From Sediminibacterium sp. Gen4 (lineage in GTDB: Bacteria > Bacteroidota > Bacteroidia > Chitinophagales > Chitinophagaceae), in assembly GCA_013391385.1 (NCBI GenBank), contig JACBFI010000028.1:1-48371 (forward strand): DNA of 48,371 bases. The letters are read 5' to 3'. Positions 41,588 through 48,344 of the stretch are shown here, piece by piece; position 1 is the stretch's first letter, and the number at the start of each line of letters is the position of its first letter. The notes beneath the pieces are model-generated. The model did no database searches and was not told the DNA's origin. It was given only the letters and a program-made list of their open reading frames with translations. The position numbers and the translations under genes are program-made.

Positions 41588-41636
41588 TTATGGCTTATGG
41601 ACCATAGACCATGGTCCATGGTCTATGGTCTATGCT
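41588..41636. repeat. palindromic heptamer array CCATGGT
   Basis: Seven tandem units (TTATGGC, TTATGGA, CCATAGA, CCATGGT twice, CTATGGT, CTATGCT). The middle part, 41600-41630, is a perfect palindrome with a single central base, because the unit itself is nearly self-complementary. Confidence 0.8.
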
Positions 41637-41643
41637 AAAAGAA

Positions 41644-41678
41644 AGAGGCTGTATCAAAAATCTGATACAGCCTCTTTT
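41644..41678. terminator. bidirectional terminator between folP and the FKBP gene
   Basis: AGAGGCTGTATCA (41644-41656), AAAATC loop, TGATACAGCCTCT (41663-41675), then T on the right; only a short A run (41642-41644) on the left. It separates convergent genes and is better as a terminator for folP. Confidence 0.8.
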
Positions 41679-41698
41679 ATAAAATTATGCAGTTGCTA

Positions 41699-42619
41699 TT
41701 ATTGTTGAGGTGCACCTGGATTTGTCGGCTGAGATTGTGGTGTTGGCTTAGTAACATCCACTATTTCAATATCAAATCCGAGATTTGAGTATGGAGGAAT
41801 TACCGGAGCGGAGCCCTGCTGACCATAGGCCATCCATGCCGGAACGATGATACGTCCCTTACCGCCTTTACCAAATAAACGCAGTGCTTCATCCCAACCC
41901 GGAATTACGGATCTGGTTCCTACTACCACAGGGTAAGGTTGGTTATTAGGTCCATTCGGATTCATATTGGTATCAAATACTTCCCCGTCTTTTTTACCCT
42001 GTGTAAAATAACCTTTATACAAAACTGATGCCTGCCAACCTGAGTCAGCTTTTTGTCCCGTACCTGGATTCAGTATCTCCACCTGAACACCTGAAGCCGT
42101 AGACTGTACTTTCATGTTCTTTTTATTGGCATATTCTTTTACTTCTGCTATTTCTCTTTGCTTTTCAAGCTCCATTTCCTTCTCATAATCTACTTTTACT
42201 TCATCCTGGGTGTTGAATACTTTCAGGACCTCAAAACGTCCGTTAATCATATCACCCTGTTTGAACATCTCATTGTATTCAATCATCTGCATTCTTTTCA
42301 GGGTATCGAGAAACAGTACAAACTCAACTTTATCTCCGGATGCACATTTTGTAATGATTTCGGTGAATGTATGTTTACCCAGATTAGCAGTATCCAAAGG
42401 GAAATAAACAGGAATACGACCAAAAGAAGATTGCAATACAGAATCCTTAGATTTCAACTTGTATTCAATATGTAGTTTCAAAAACTGTCCTTGCTTAACT
42501 TTTTCCTTGGTTCCTCCGCTGGTGATTTTATACGTCATTCCGGAAGGTGCTTTTTCGAATTGGTTACAGCTTGCAAGCAAAACGATCGCCAGTAACAGCG
42601 AAGTGGTTGTTCTCATCAT
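41699..42619 (-). CDS. FKBP-type peptidyl-prolyl isomerase lipoprotein
   Basis: The 306-residue protein has a lipobox (VLLASC, Cys 18), a first FKBP-like half (about 28-135) that lacks the usual active-site residues, a charged helix (about 140-170) and a canonical FKBP domain (about 172-290): VLYKGYFTQGKKDGEVFDTN, SVIPGWDEALRLFGKGGKGR, AYGQQG and FDIEIVDV. It would catalyse prolyl isomerisation in folding envelope proteins. The C-terminal tail is Pro/Gln-rich. It starts 4 nt after nrnA, so the two are one operon. The start may be the second Met. Confidence 0.9.
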   Translation of the reverse strand: MMRTTTSLLLAIVLLASCNQFEKAPSGMTYKITSGGTKEKVKQGQFLKLHIEYKLKSKDSVLQSSFGRIPVYFPLDTANLGKHTFTEIITKCASGDKVEFVLFLDTLKRMQMIEYNEMFKQGDMINGRFEVLKVFNTQDEVKVDYEKEMELEKQREIAEVKEYANKKNMKVQSTASGVQVEILNPGTGQKADSGWQASVLYKGYFTQGKKDGEVFDTNMNPNGPNNQPYPVVVGTRSVIPGWDEALRLFGKGGKGRIIVPAWMAYGQQGSAPVIPPYSNLGFDIEIVDVTKPTPQSQPTNPGAPQQ

Positions 42620-42623
42620 TGTT

Positions 42624-43631
42624 TTATTGTAATTGATTGTGATACGCTTTTATGATCTCTTTAAATTGTTTAACAGTTGTTTCTAGACTTTCACTGCTTC
42701 TGCCACCGGCTGCATTTTTATGACCGCCTCCTTCAAAATGTTTTCTGGCAAATGTGTTCACATCAAAATCACCCTTGCTTCTAAAACTCCATTTACGCTC
42801 TTCATCTCTGTCGATGACAATGGCTCCGAGTTTGATGCCTTGAATCGTTAATAAATAATTCACCAATCCCTCTGTGTCACCCGTTTTGATATCGAATTTT
42901 TGCAAATCAGCTCGTGTAATATACATCAGACTGGTATTGAATTCATACAAAACTTCCATTCTGTTCAATAATGCATGTCCAATAAACCGCAATCTGTTTT
43001 CCAAAAAACTATCATAGATACTTTCATGCACTTTGGTGTGGTTCATCCCTGTTTCCTTCAAATGTGCCGCCATTCTGTGTACGGAAGCGGTAGTGGCAGG
43101 AAAACGGAAAGATCCTGTATCTGTCATCAAACCGGTATACAAACATTCAGCCATCGCTACATTCAGGCGATCTGCATAACCGGAAGACATAATAAAATCG
43201 TACACCATTTCGCAAGTAGAGCTTTTGGAAGTATCGCTGATACCATAGGTAAAAGCTTCTTCTTGTGGCTGTTGGTGGTGATCGATCAATATTTTAATGC
43301 ATTTCGCCTCCGTTAATGGCTGTTCCATATGTTTGGTGCGATGTAAGACATTAAAGTCGAGACAAAACAGCACTTCCGCTTTTTGGATGATGTCCAATGC
43401 ATGGTGTCTTCGCTGTTCAAAATCGATGACTTCGCTGCAACCGGGCATCCAATCCAGAAAATTGGCCCAATTGGTAGGTGAAATCACGGTTACCTCATGA
43501 CCTAAGGATTGGAGAAAATGGTACAATCCCAAAGCTGACCCCATGGCATCGCCATCCGGTTTCTGGTGCATGGTAATGACCGCTTTGAAAGGGGTTTTGA
43601 GAGAAGGTAGAAATTGATCGATTGATTGCAT
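42624..43631 (-). CDS. nrnA: DHH-family bifunctional oligoribonuclease / PAP phosphatase
   Basis: The 335-residue protein has the DHH domain motifs: MHQKPDGDAMGSALGL (motif I), FCLDFN, LIDHHQQP (the DHH motif), and TGLMTDTGSFRF, and the DHHA1 domain with FEGGGHKNAAGG near the C-terminus. NrnA degrades short RNA oligonucleotides and hydrolyses 3'-phosphoadenosine 5'-phosphate in organisms lacking Orn. The start 43631 (MQSIDQFLPSL) is chosen over an upstream Met that would overlap the ndk promoter region. It is followed directly by the FKBP gene. Confidence 0.92.
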   Translation of the reverse strand: MQSIDQFLPSLKTPFKAVITMHQKPDGDAMGSALGLYHFLQSLGHEVTVISPTNWANFLDWMPGCSEVIDFEQRRHHALDIIQKAEVLFCLDFNVLHRTKHMEQPLTEAKCIKILIDHHQQPQEEAFTYGISDTSKSSTCEMVYDFIMSSGYADRLNVAMAECLYTGLMTDTGSFRFPATTASVHRMAAHLKETGMNHTKVHESIYDSFLENRLRFIGHALLNRMEVLYEFNTSLMYITRADLQKFDIKTGDTEGLVNYLLTIQGIKLGAIVIDRDEERKWSFRSKGDFDVNTFARKHFEGGGHKNAAGGRSSESLETTVKQFKEIIKAYHNQLQ

Positions 43632-43735
43632 AGTTAGGCGGCAAAATTGCGGTTTCCCAACTGTTCCGGCAAATGATTTTCCTACCATTTAACAAAATTC
43701 CTATGATAATCTCCACAAAACGCCCTGCTTTGCTG

Positions 43736-43743
43736 TACTTTTG
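43736..43743 (+). promoter_or_regulatory. -7 element of ndk
   Basis: TACTTTTG, an exact TAnnTTTG match, 26 nt before the ndk start. No convincing TTG is seen at the usual distance. Confidence 0.5.
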
Positions 43744-43769
43744 CCGCCGAAATCGATAAAGCAAGTACT

Positions 43770-44186
43770 ATGAGTAACAGAACTTTTACCATGATTAAAC
43801 CGGATGCTACCGCTAAAGGACATACCGGTGCTATTTTAGACCAGATCGTGAAAGCCGGATTCAGCATCAAAGCCATGAAATGGACTCGTCTGACCCCTGA
43901 GCAAGCAGGTTTATTCTATGATATCCACCGTGAGCGCCCTTTCTTTGGAGAGTTGGTTGAATTCATGAGCAGTGGTCCGATCGTTGCTGCCATCCTTGAA
44001 AAAGAGAATGCAGTAGCTGATTTCCGTAAATTGATCGGTGCTACCAATCCGGCACAAGCTGAAGAAGGAACCATTCGTAAATTATATGCTGCTTCTGTTG
44101 GCGAAAATGCTGTTCATGGAAGTGATAGCGATGAGAATGCTGTGATTGAAGGCGATTTTTTCTTCTCTAAGTTAGAGAGATTCTAA
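43770..44186 (+). CDS. ndk: nucleoside-diphosphate kinase
   Basis: The 138-residue enzyme balances NTP and dNTP pools by passing a phosphate through a His. The start [17 protein letters not shown], the [11 protein letters not shown] stretch, [15 protein letters not shown] and the active-site segment [12 protein letters not shown] with the phospho-His (about residue 116) are all present. Length is normal. It ends at a heptamer arm and a strong terminator, the last clear core gene before the tRNA fragment. Confidence 0.97.
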   Translation: MSNRTFTMIKPDATAKGHTGAILDQIVKAGFSIKAMKWTRLTPEQAGLFYDIHRERPFFGELVEFMSSGPIVAAILEKENAVADFRKLIGATNPAQAEEGTIRKLYAASVGENAVHGSDSDENAVIEGDFFFSKLERF

Positions 44187-44230
44187 ATAGTTGACAGTTG
44201 AAAGTATCTAGTTGACAGGGATAGAAATGA

Positions 44231-44262
44231 AAGAGGCGAACAGTAAACTGTTCGCCTCTTTT
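44231..44262 (+). terminator. terminator of ndk
   Basis: AAGAGGCGAACAG (44231-44243), TAAA loop, CTGTTCGCCTCTT (44248-44260), with further T. A 13-bp perfect stem 44 nt after the stop. Confidence 0.9.
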
Positions 44263-44401
44263 GTGCTGTTATTGAGTAAAGTGTAGTAAAAAAGACTGAC
44301 CGTTCGATTGATCTCTATTTATTGGAACAACTGTATTATAATACCGACGACATTGTCGGTCTCGATGCTGATATTGATGAACAATGGCATAATACACAAA
44401 T

Positions 44402-44429
44402 CAGACATCCGACATCCGACATCCGACAT
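44402..44429. repeat. heptamer array CAGACAT/CCGACAT
   Basis: Four units in register: CAGACAT then three CCGACAT. Same family as 21970-22032 and 36625-36680. Confidence 0.75.
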
Positions 44430-44473
44430 AAAAAATTCTCCCCCTGTCATCTGTCAACTCTCAACTGTCAACT

Positions 44474-44506
44474 AAAAAAAAGAGGCTAAGCATCAACTTA
44501 ACCTCT
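44474..44506 (-). terminator. terminator of the former tRNA-Pro gene
   Basis: AGAGGCTAAG (44481-44490), CATCAA loop, CTTAACCTCT (44497-44506), with one mismatch. On the minus strand a T tract follows (44474-44480). It lies 4 nt after the tRNA 3' end. Confidence 0.75.
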
Positions 44507-44510
44507 CTCC

Positions 44511-44559
44511 TGTCGGGACGACTGGATTCGAACCAGCGACCTCTTGCACCCCATGCAAA
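44511..44559 (-). other. 3' fragment of a tRNA-Pro gene (putative att site)
   Basis: On the minus strand the sequence holds an anticodon arm (stem TTTGC/GCAAG around loop ATGGGGT, anticodon GGG), a variable loop, a T arm containing GGTTCGAATCC, and the acceptor 3' strand ending GTCCCGACA. The 5' half (acceptor 5' strand and D arm) is absent: upstream there is unrelated AT-rich DNA. CCA is not encoded. A 3' tRNA fragment with its terminator is the usual trace of tRNA-targeted integration, where the intact gene is rebuilt at the far end of the element. The 5' part of the tRNA points rightward, so the element lies to the right. It is not a functional tRNA by itself. Confidence 0.8.
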
Positions 44560-44638
44560 CCAAATACTTCGCTTTAAATGCCTCTTCGTATTTGTTAATC
44601 AATGATTTGCAAAACAACCTCTTTCTTTAAAGAACTCT

Positions 44639-44662
44639 GATACCCAAATTGATACCCAAATT
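44639..44662. repeat. tandem 12-mer GATACCCAAATT next to the att site
   Basis: Two exact, adjacent copies of GATACCCAAATT, 80 nt inside the element from the tRNA fragment. Direct repeats at this position could be arm-type binding sites of a tyrosine recombinase. The rest of the 44560-44753 spacer shows nothing else. Confidence 0.5.
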
Positions 44663-44753
44663 GGTTAACTAATATTTATTCACAACACCTATAGGATTTT
44701 GACTGACTGACCAGCTATTCTATCTTCATTTCATAAAACATGAACTTACGAAA

Positions 44754-45353
44754 ATGGAAGAAATAATAATTACTAAAAGCAGTAGATGTTATTCTGAAAT
44801 AGATAGCTTGATAATTGTAATGGCTGCTTTAAGCCTTTCTATGGATTATAAACATAGTGGTAAAGCGAACTATAATCCAGGAGATTATTTAGTTGCAGAA
44901 GGGTTATCTACTGGGAAAATGGTTAGGCTACCACTCTATGGTCCAATTGAGGCTGTTCTTATGAATAAGAAGCCTGATCAAATTACTTTAACAGTAGAAA
45001 AAAAATCCCCCCCAACTGTAAGATATGAGACTCATACCGATGCCCTAAAACAAACAGTTAATTACATAATTACTCCATATTTTGTTACTTTTTATGAAAA
45101 TAACTCTAATCACGCTGTTAGTAAATTTGGTTCAGACTACACAAAATGGCCTAGTACGTGGAGGATGGGATGGGTAGTAAGAAATGCATTATCACATAAT
45201 GGGAAGATTTTTTTTAAAAACTTAACAACACCTGCAATCGACTGGAATGGAATAATAGTTACGACAGCCTTTCAACATAAACCAATACATGATATATTCA
45301 GCTTTGCAGATATTCTATTGCTTTTATTAGAAATGGAAACAGAATTAAACTAG
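44754..45353 (+). CDS. hypothetical protein with a HEPN-like RNALSH motif
   Basis: I do not recognise the family. The 199-residue product has a helical N-terminus (DSLIIVMAALSLSMDY), a beta-rich middle (about 40-120) and a C-terminal part with WRMGWVVRNALSHNGKIFF. R143-N-A-L-S-H148 fits the Rx4-6H motif that forms the RNase site of HEPN domains, with Asn after Arg as is usual. The C-terminal helix FADILLLLLEMETELN would fit a HEPN bundle. If so, it may be an RNA-targeting toxin or defence protein; this is inference from one motif. It is the first gene of the island, 47 nt before the next gene, which could be a partner. Confidence 0.55.
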   Translation: MEEIIITKSSRCYSEIDSLIIVMAALSLSMDYKHSGKANYNPGDYLVAEGLSTGKMVRLPLYGPIEAVLMNKKPDQITLTVEKKSPPTVRYETHTDALKQTVNYIITPYFVTFYENNSNHAVSKFGSDYTKWPSTWRMGWVVRNALSHNGKIFFKNLTTPAIDWNGIIVTTAFQHKPIHDIFSFADILLLLLEMETELN

Positions 45354-45400
45354 TTGTTTTTTAGTTCCCAAAATAACCATTACTGAATTATAAATTATAC

Positions 45401-45769
45401 ATGCAAAGTATGATTCAAGATTTCTTTCGAAAATTCAGGGAATATATACTCTATTGTTATCACGAAATAACCGTTAGGAATAAATGGACTATAGATTCAG
45501 TAGAGATATATTTTGATAATGATTTAGAACAAGCAGTATTTCATGTAAATGCAACTACTGATACACATCAAAATGTTGAGATGTGTACTTTACCCTCTGC
45601 AAGCCTGTATAAAGAACTTTTACAAGTCTGTTATTCTATGGGGTACTATTCTGAACCTCTTTATGATGGGAATTTTGAAGATGAAATAATAGGACAAATG
45701 AGAAGTCAATTTGAAAATCATCCCTTATTTGAAGAGTCATTTAAATTTGGGGAAGTCCCTATGGAATAA
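45401..45769 (+). CDS. hypothetical protein, possible partner of the HEPN-like gene
   Basis: The 122-residue protein is acidic and shows no known motif. It has an amphipathic N-terminal helix (IQDFFRKFREYILYCYHEI), a few strands (VEIYFDNDLEQAVFHVNAT) and a helical C-terminal half with SLYKELLQVCYSMGYYSE. It lies 47 nt after the HEPN-like gene on the same strand, which fits a two-gene unit such as toxin and immunity protein, but nothing in the sequence proves it. A second Met at residue 4 is a possible start. It ends 4 nt before a convergent gene. Confidence 0.55.
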   Translation: MQSMIQDFFRKFREYILYCYHEITVRNKWTIDSVEIYFDNDLEQAVFHVNATTDTHQNVEMCTLPSASLYKELLQVCYSMGYYSEPLYDGNFEDEIIGQMRSQFENHPLFEESFKFGEVPME

Positions 45770-45773
45770 AATG

Positions 45774-46400
45774 TCAGTTTAATATCGCTATAATATTTTC
45801 TTTGTTGAATGACTCAGATTTATCAGTAGTGACAGTCAAATAAATGCGCCTTTTTAGATCTGATTCTGATAAAGGGCAATGTAAAATAAAATTACCCGTT
45901 TCATTGTAATCAAAATATTGTTCAAGCACATAGTAGGAATCTTTAGGCTTATAATAGAAATTAATATCCATCTTCTTTAAGAATATGAAGTCATCTGTTG
46001 TAACAGAATCTTTATCTGAGGTAAGTTTATATATCCTAAAGTCTGGTAAAAAATCTCCTTTTGAATTATTCCATTTCTGACTTGCACTAAGTTTAATCCT
46101 CAAAGAAATAAATTTTTCATTGCGCTCTGCACTTTTTGAGCGATAATAAGTGTTGTATGAAGTTTCTTCAATTTCAATATTTACTTTTTTACTGACTGTC
46201 AGTTTTGATAGTGGCAAAATTGTGAACTCCCCATTAATTGAATTTTCCTTTCCAATCTTTTTACTTTTTGAAACTTTCAATTCCTTTTTTGAGAATTTCT
46301 CGATAGGTGGTTTAGTTATTTCAATTTTAGTGCTTGTTTCAGGATTATTACAGTTTGTTAAAAACATGAAAATAGATGCAACCAATACTATGTTTTTCAT
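45774..46400 (-). CDS. hypothetical lipoprotein
   Basis: The 208-residue product has a lipobox (MFLTNC, Cys 17) after a hydrophobic stretch, a Lys-rich segment (KKELKVSKSKKIGKEN, about 36-51), and then a beta-rich domain to the C-terminus (EFTILPLSKLTVSKKVNIEI, FISLRIKLSASQKWN, FILHCPLSESDLKRRIYLT). No family is recognised. I start at 46400, where the signal sequence begins; the longer frame overlaps the JAB gene region. Codon use is AT-rich like its neighbours. It is convergent with the gene at 45401. Confidence 0.6.
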   Translation of the reverse strand: MKNIVLVASIFMFLTNCNNPETSTKIEITKPPIEKFSKKELKVSKSKKIGKENSINGEFTILPLSKLTVSKKVNIEIEETSYNTYYRSKSAERNEKFISLRIKLSASQKWNNSKGDFLPDFRIYKLTSDKDSVTTDDFIFLKKMDINFYYKPKDSYYVLEQYFDYNETGNFILHCPLSESDLKRRIYLTVTTDKSESFNKENIIAILN

Positions 46401-46467
46401 GACTTTTTTTAGTAATATAAAAAATGTTAACCCATTTTCAAAACTAAAATTTAGAAACCCCTTTAAC

Positions 46468-46914
46468 TCACAAAACCCATTCATCAGCAAAACTATAGTA
46501 TCCATCCGCTGTAAGAATAATATGGTCTATTACTTTGATATCCATTAATAAACCTCCTTGTTTCACCTTTTCAGTAGACCTCTTATCATGCTCAGATGGT
46601 GATAGATTACCTGAAGGGTGATTATGAGCTAAAATAATGGCTGTAGCAGCCGATTTAAGGGCTGTTCCTAGTATTAACCTAACATCTACCATTGTTGAAT
46701 TTATACAGCCCACAGAGTGCCTATAAACCCCTATAATTTTATTGTTATTATTCAGGTACATCACAACAAACATTTCCTGTAATTGGATAGTTTCTGGAGG
46801 AAAGAATTGTTTCAGGACTGCATATACATCCTTACTGCTTTTCAATTCTTGAGCTGGGTAAATGGTAGGTCTGTAACTAATACAGATTTCGGATAACTGT
46901 GTTAACTGTTCCAT
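46468..46914 (-). CDS. JAB (RadC-type) domain protein
   Basis: The 148-residue product has the RadC core: an upstream helix-strand part (VYAVLKQFFPPETIQLQEMF, VVMYLNNNNKIIGVYRHSVG) and the JAMM-like metal site AHNHPSGNLSPSEHD, with H-x-H-P-S-G and the later D. RadC-type proteins are common cargo of Bacteroidota conjugative and integrative elements. Despite the name, a role in DNA repair is not established and the function is unknown. It lacks the N-terminal helix-hairpin-helix of long RadC. Its presence supports the island reading. Confidence 0.9.
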   Translation of the reverse strand: MEQLTQLSEICISYRPTIYPAQELKSSKDVYAVLKQFFPPETIQLQEMFVVMYLNNNNKIIGVYRHSVGCINSTMVDVRLILGTALKSAATAIILAHNHPSGNLSPSEHDKRSTEKVKQGGLLMDIKVIDHIILTADGYYSFADEWVL

Positions 46915-47048
46915 GTTTTTTAAAGAGGAAACACAGGGAAATCAGGTATATCTAGTAAAAACCGTTTATAAATTACTGCATTACAAAATCAACAACTACA
47001 TTTTGATTTTTTTACTAAATTTAATGCTATAGTAAAATACTAAAAATT

Positions 47049-47249
47049 ATGAATAAAGATGAAATAAAGCCAAGCCAAGCGTTTTTATTTTTATCGATTA
47101 CTATTTTAATCTTATTCCTCTTGGGATCGTTAATTAGTTTTTCATTTAATTATTCTAACTGGAATTTAATATCTAAGATTCTCTTTTGGGGACCTTCTAT
47201 TATCTTAACAGTGTGGACTGTTAATGATTATTTATTCAAACAAAACTAA
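47049..47249 (+). CDS. small two-helix membrane protein
   Basis: The 66-residue product has two hydrophobic segments (about 13-34 and 43-61) and few other features: MNKDEIKPSQAF at the start and NDYLFKQN at the end. No motif suggests a function. It ends 6 nt before the next gene and is probably cotranscribed. Such small membrane proteins are frequent in mobile elements. Confidence 0.5.
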   Translation: MNKDEIKPSQAFLFLSITILILFLLGSLISFSFNYSNWNLISKILFWGPSIILTVWTVNDYLFKQN

Positions 47250-47255
47250 AAGTAC

Positions 47256-47702
47256 ATGTCTTCTGTTTTACAAATCATGAGATTATTTGCTCCTGACAAA
47301 TTGGTGGAGGTATTTGCAGAGTCATATATTTATTTTCATGGCGAGAAAAAAGTAAAGGAAATTTTTCAAAAAATCGAATCATCTCCTAAGGTTTTACAGT
47401 ATATACAACAACTTATTATACGCAATGAAAAGCCCTCAGCAGAGTATATCAGTCACATGCTGAATTCGATTGGGTATTTTATGTTTTCTAAGGGAGAAAC
47501 TTTATGCTTAGGAGGATTAGCCCTAATAACATTATGGCAGCACCATTCAAACAGCTACATAGTTAATTATGGTGAGGATCAAGATATAACAGATACCTGT
47601 ATAGATTACATATTGAGATGTAACAAATTAAAAATACATACTGGCGAAAACTGCTTTTCTAAATTCTTTAATGAAATAAACAGAATTCACAACCAAGCTT
47701 AG
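47256..47702 (+). CDS. hypothetical helical protein
   Basis: The 148-residue protein appears all-helical (VLQIMRLFAPDKLVEVFAES, VLQYIQQLIIRNEKPSAEYI, CIDYILRCNKLKI), with one moderately hydrophobic central helix (LCLGGLALITLWQHH) that may be buried rather than transmembrane. I recognise no family. It follows the small membrane protein after 6 nt, which suggests a two-gene unit. It is convergent with the next gene. Confidence 0.5.
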   Translation: MSSVLQIMRLFAPDKLVEVFAESYIYFHGEKKVKEIFQKIESSPKVLQYIQQLIIRNEKPSAEYISHMLNSIGYFMFSKGETLCLGGLALITLWQHHSNSYIVNYGEDQDITDTCIDYILRCNKLKIHTGENCFSKFFNEINRIHNQA

Positions 47703-47729
47703 TTGTCAGCACTGCTTGCTATACTTTAT

Positions 47730-47963
47730 CTAGTTTGTATTATTATCTACATTTTTATCCCAAACAACATTTGGTTTCATACAATGAATCCAGATCATTG
47801 CAATTATAGGCATCATAAACCCAAAAAATCCCCATCCGCCCGTACTTCTATTCAACTCTTTTGCTTTGCTGGAACAAACAATTGCACCCACAACCCTTAA
47901 GATAAGTGTTATTATTAAAACTATTGGCTCAGTACCCATTGATTGCGATTGTAATAAAATCAT
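47730..47963 (-). CDS. small membrane protein
   Basis: The 77-residue product has two hydrophobic segments (about 13-30 and 46-62) joined by a short basic loop with KAKELNRSTGGWGFFGF. The pattern of a charged loop followed by WGFFGFMMP is often seen in small bacterial membrane proteins of unknown role. A Met at residue 9 is an alternative start. It lies 15 nt after the J-domain-like gene on the same strand, so it is probably in its operon. Confidence 0.5.
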   Translation of the reverse strand: MILLQSQSMGTEPIVLIITLILRVVGAIVCSSKAKELNRSTGGWGFFGFMMPIIAMIWIHCMKPNVVWDKNVDNNTN

Positions 47964-47978
47964 AGTTTTTAATTGTAA

Positions 47979-48344
47979 TTAGAAATTAATTTTTAATTCA
48001 TTTATTGCTATCTCTTTCAACTCCAATAATTTATTATAATTCCTTTTATTTTTTGTTATTTCCTGATATATCTCGTTAGCCTTTGCATTGAGCTCTGCAT
48101 CTAAAAATCTATCTGGATGACATTTACTACTTAACTGTTTAAATAGATCCTTTGAAAGTAGTATACTGTTCATAACATTATCCATATCTACATTAACACT
48201 TTTAGAACTTTTCACCTTTTGCATTACTTCACTATCTATAGCACTTCTTTTCTTTTTAACTATTATGATTAATAAAATAATTATTAAAACAAATTGGGTA
48301 CACACTGTGTACAATAGTGTAAGCTCCCCATAATTTAGTGCCAC
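47979..48344 (-). CDS. membrane-anchored J-domain-like protein
   Basis: The 121-residue product has one transmembrane helix near the N-terminus (about 10-29) followed by a basic KKKR, a spacer, and a J-domain-like segment at about 60-121: LFKQLSSKCHPDRFLDAELN, with H76-P77-D78, then a helix AKANEIYQEITKNKRNY. The HPD tripeptide is what J proteins use to stimulate Hsp70 ATPase. The domain is short and the helix before it (MNSILLSKDLFKQLS) is brief, so it may be a degenerate J domain. It would place a DnaK-recruiting site at the inner membrane. Only 27 nt lie between its start and the window edge. Confidence 0.6.
   Translation of the reverse strand: MALNYGELTLLYTVCTQFVLIIILLIIIVKKKRSAIDSEVMQKVKSSKSVNVDMDNVMNSILLSKDLFKQLSSKCHPDRFLDAELNAKANEIYQEITKNKRNYNKLLELKEIAINELKINF

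Larger units (their letters stand above)
44188..44474. repeat. 287-bp segment flanked by inverted AGTTGAC heptamer arms
   Basis: Arms 44188-44220 and 44442-44474 are 33-nt reverse complements with a small internal mismatch block. Each is four heptamers (AGTTGAC, AGTTGAA, AGTATCT, AGTTGAC; on the right GTCAACT and variants). They enclose the ndk terminator, a second small hairpin (ACCGAC/GTCGGT, 44343-44360) and the CAGACAT array. This accounts for most of the gene-free stretch 44187-44510. A frame without a start (about 44280-44486) crosses it and is not counted as a gene. Confidence 0.75.

Noticed and set aside
99-44473. Diversity-generating retroelement as the source of the arrays
   Set aside because: No reverse transcriptase, accessory gene or template/variable repeat pair is visible in the window.
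44280-44486. Frame without a start next to the tRNA fragment
   Set aside because: It has no start codon, runs through heptamer arms and matches no family I know; the region is explained by repeats and a terminator.
44511-44640. Complete tRNA with an intron
   Set aside because: No 5' acceptor strand or D arm complementary to the visible half occurs in the next 130 nt; a truncated tRNA fits better.
47703-47900. Plus-strand frame of 65 codons
   Set aside because: It starts with TTG right after the preceding stop and overlaps the more protein-like minus-strand membrane gene at 47730-47963.
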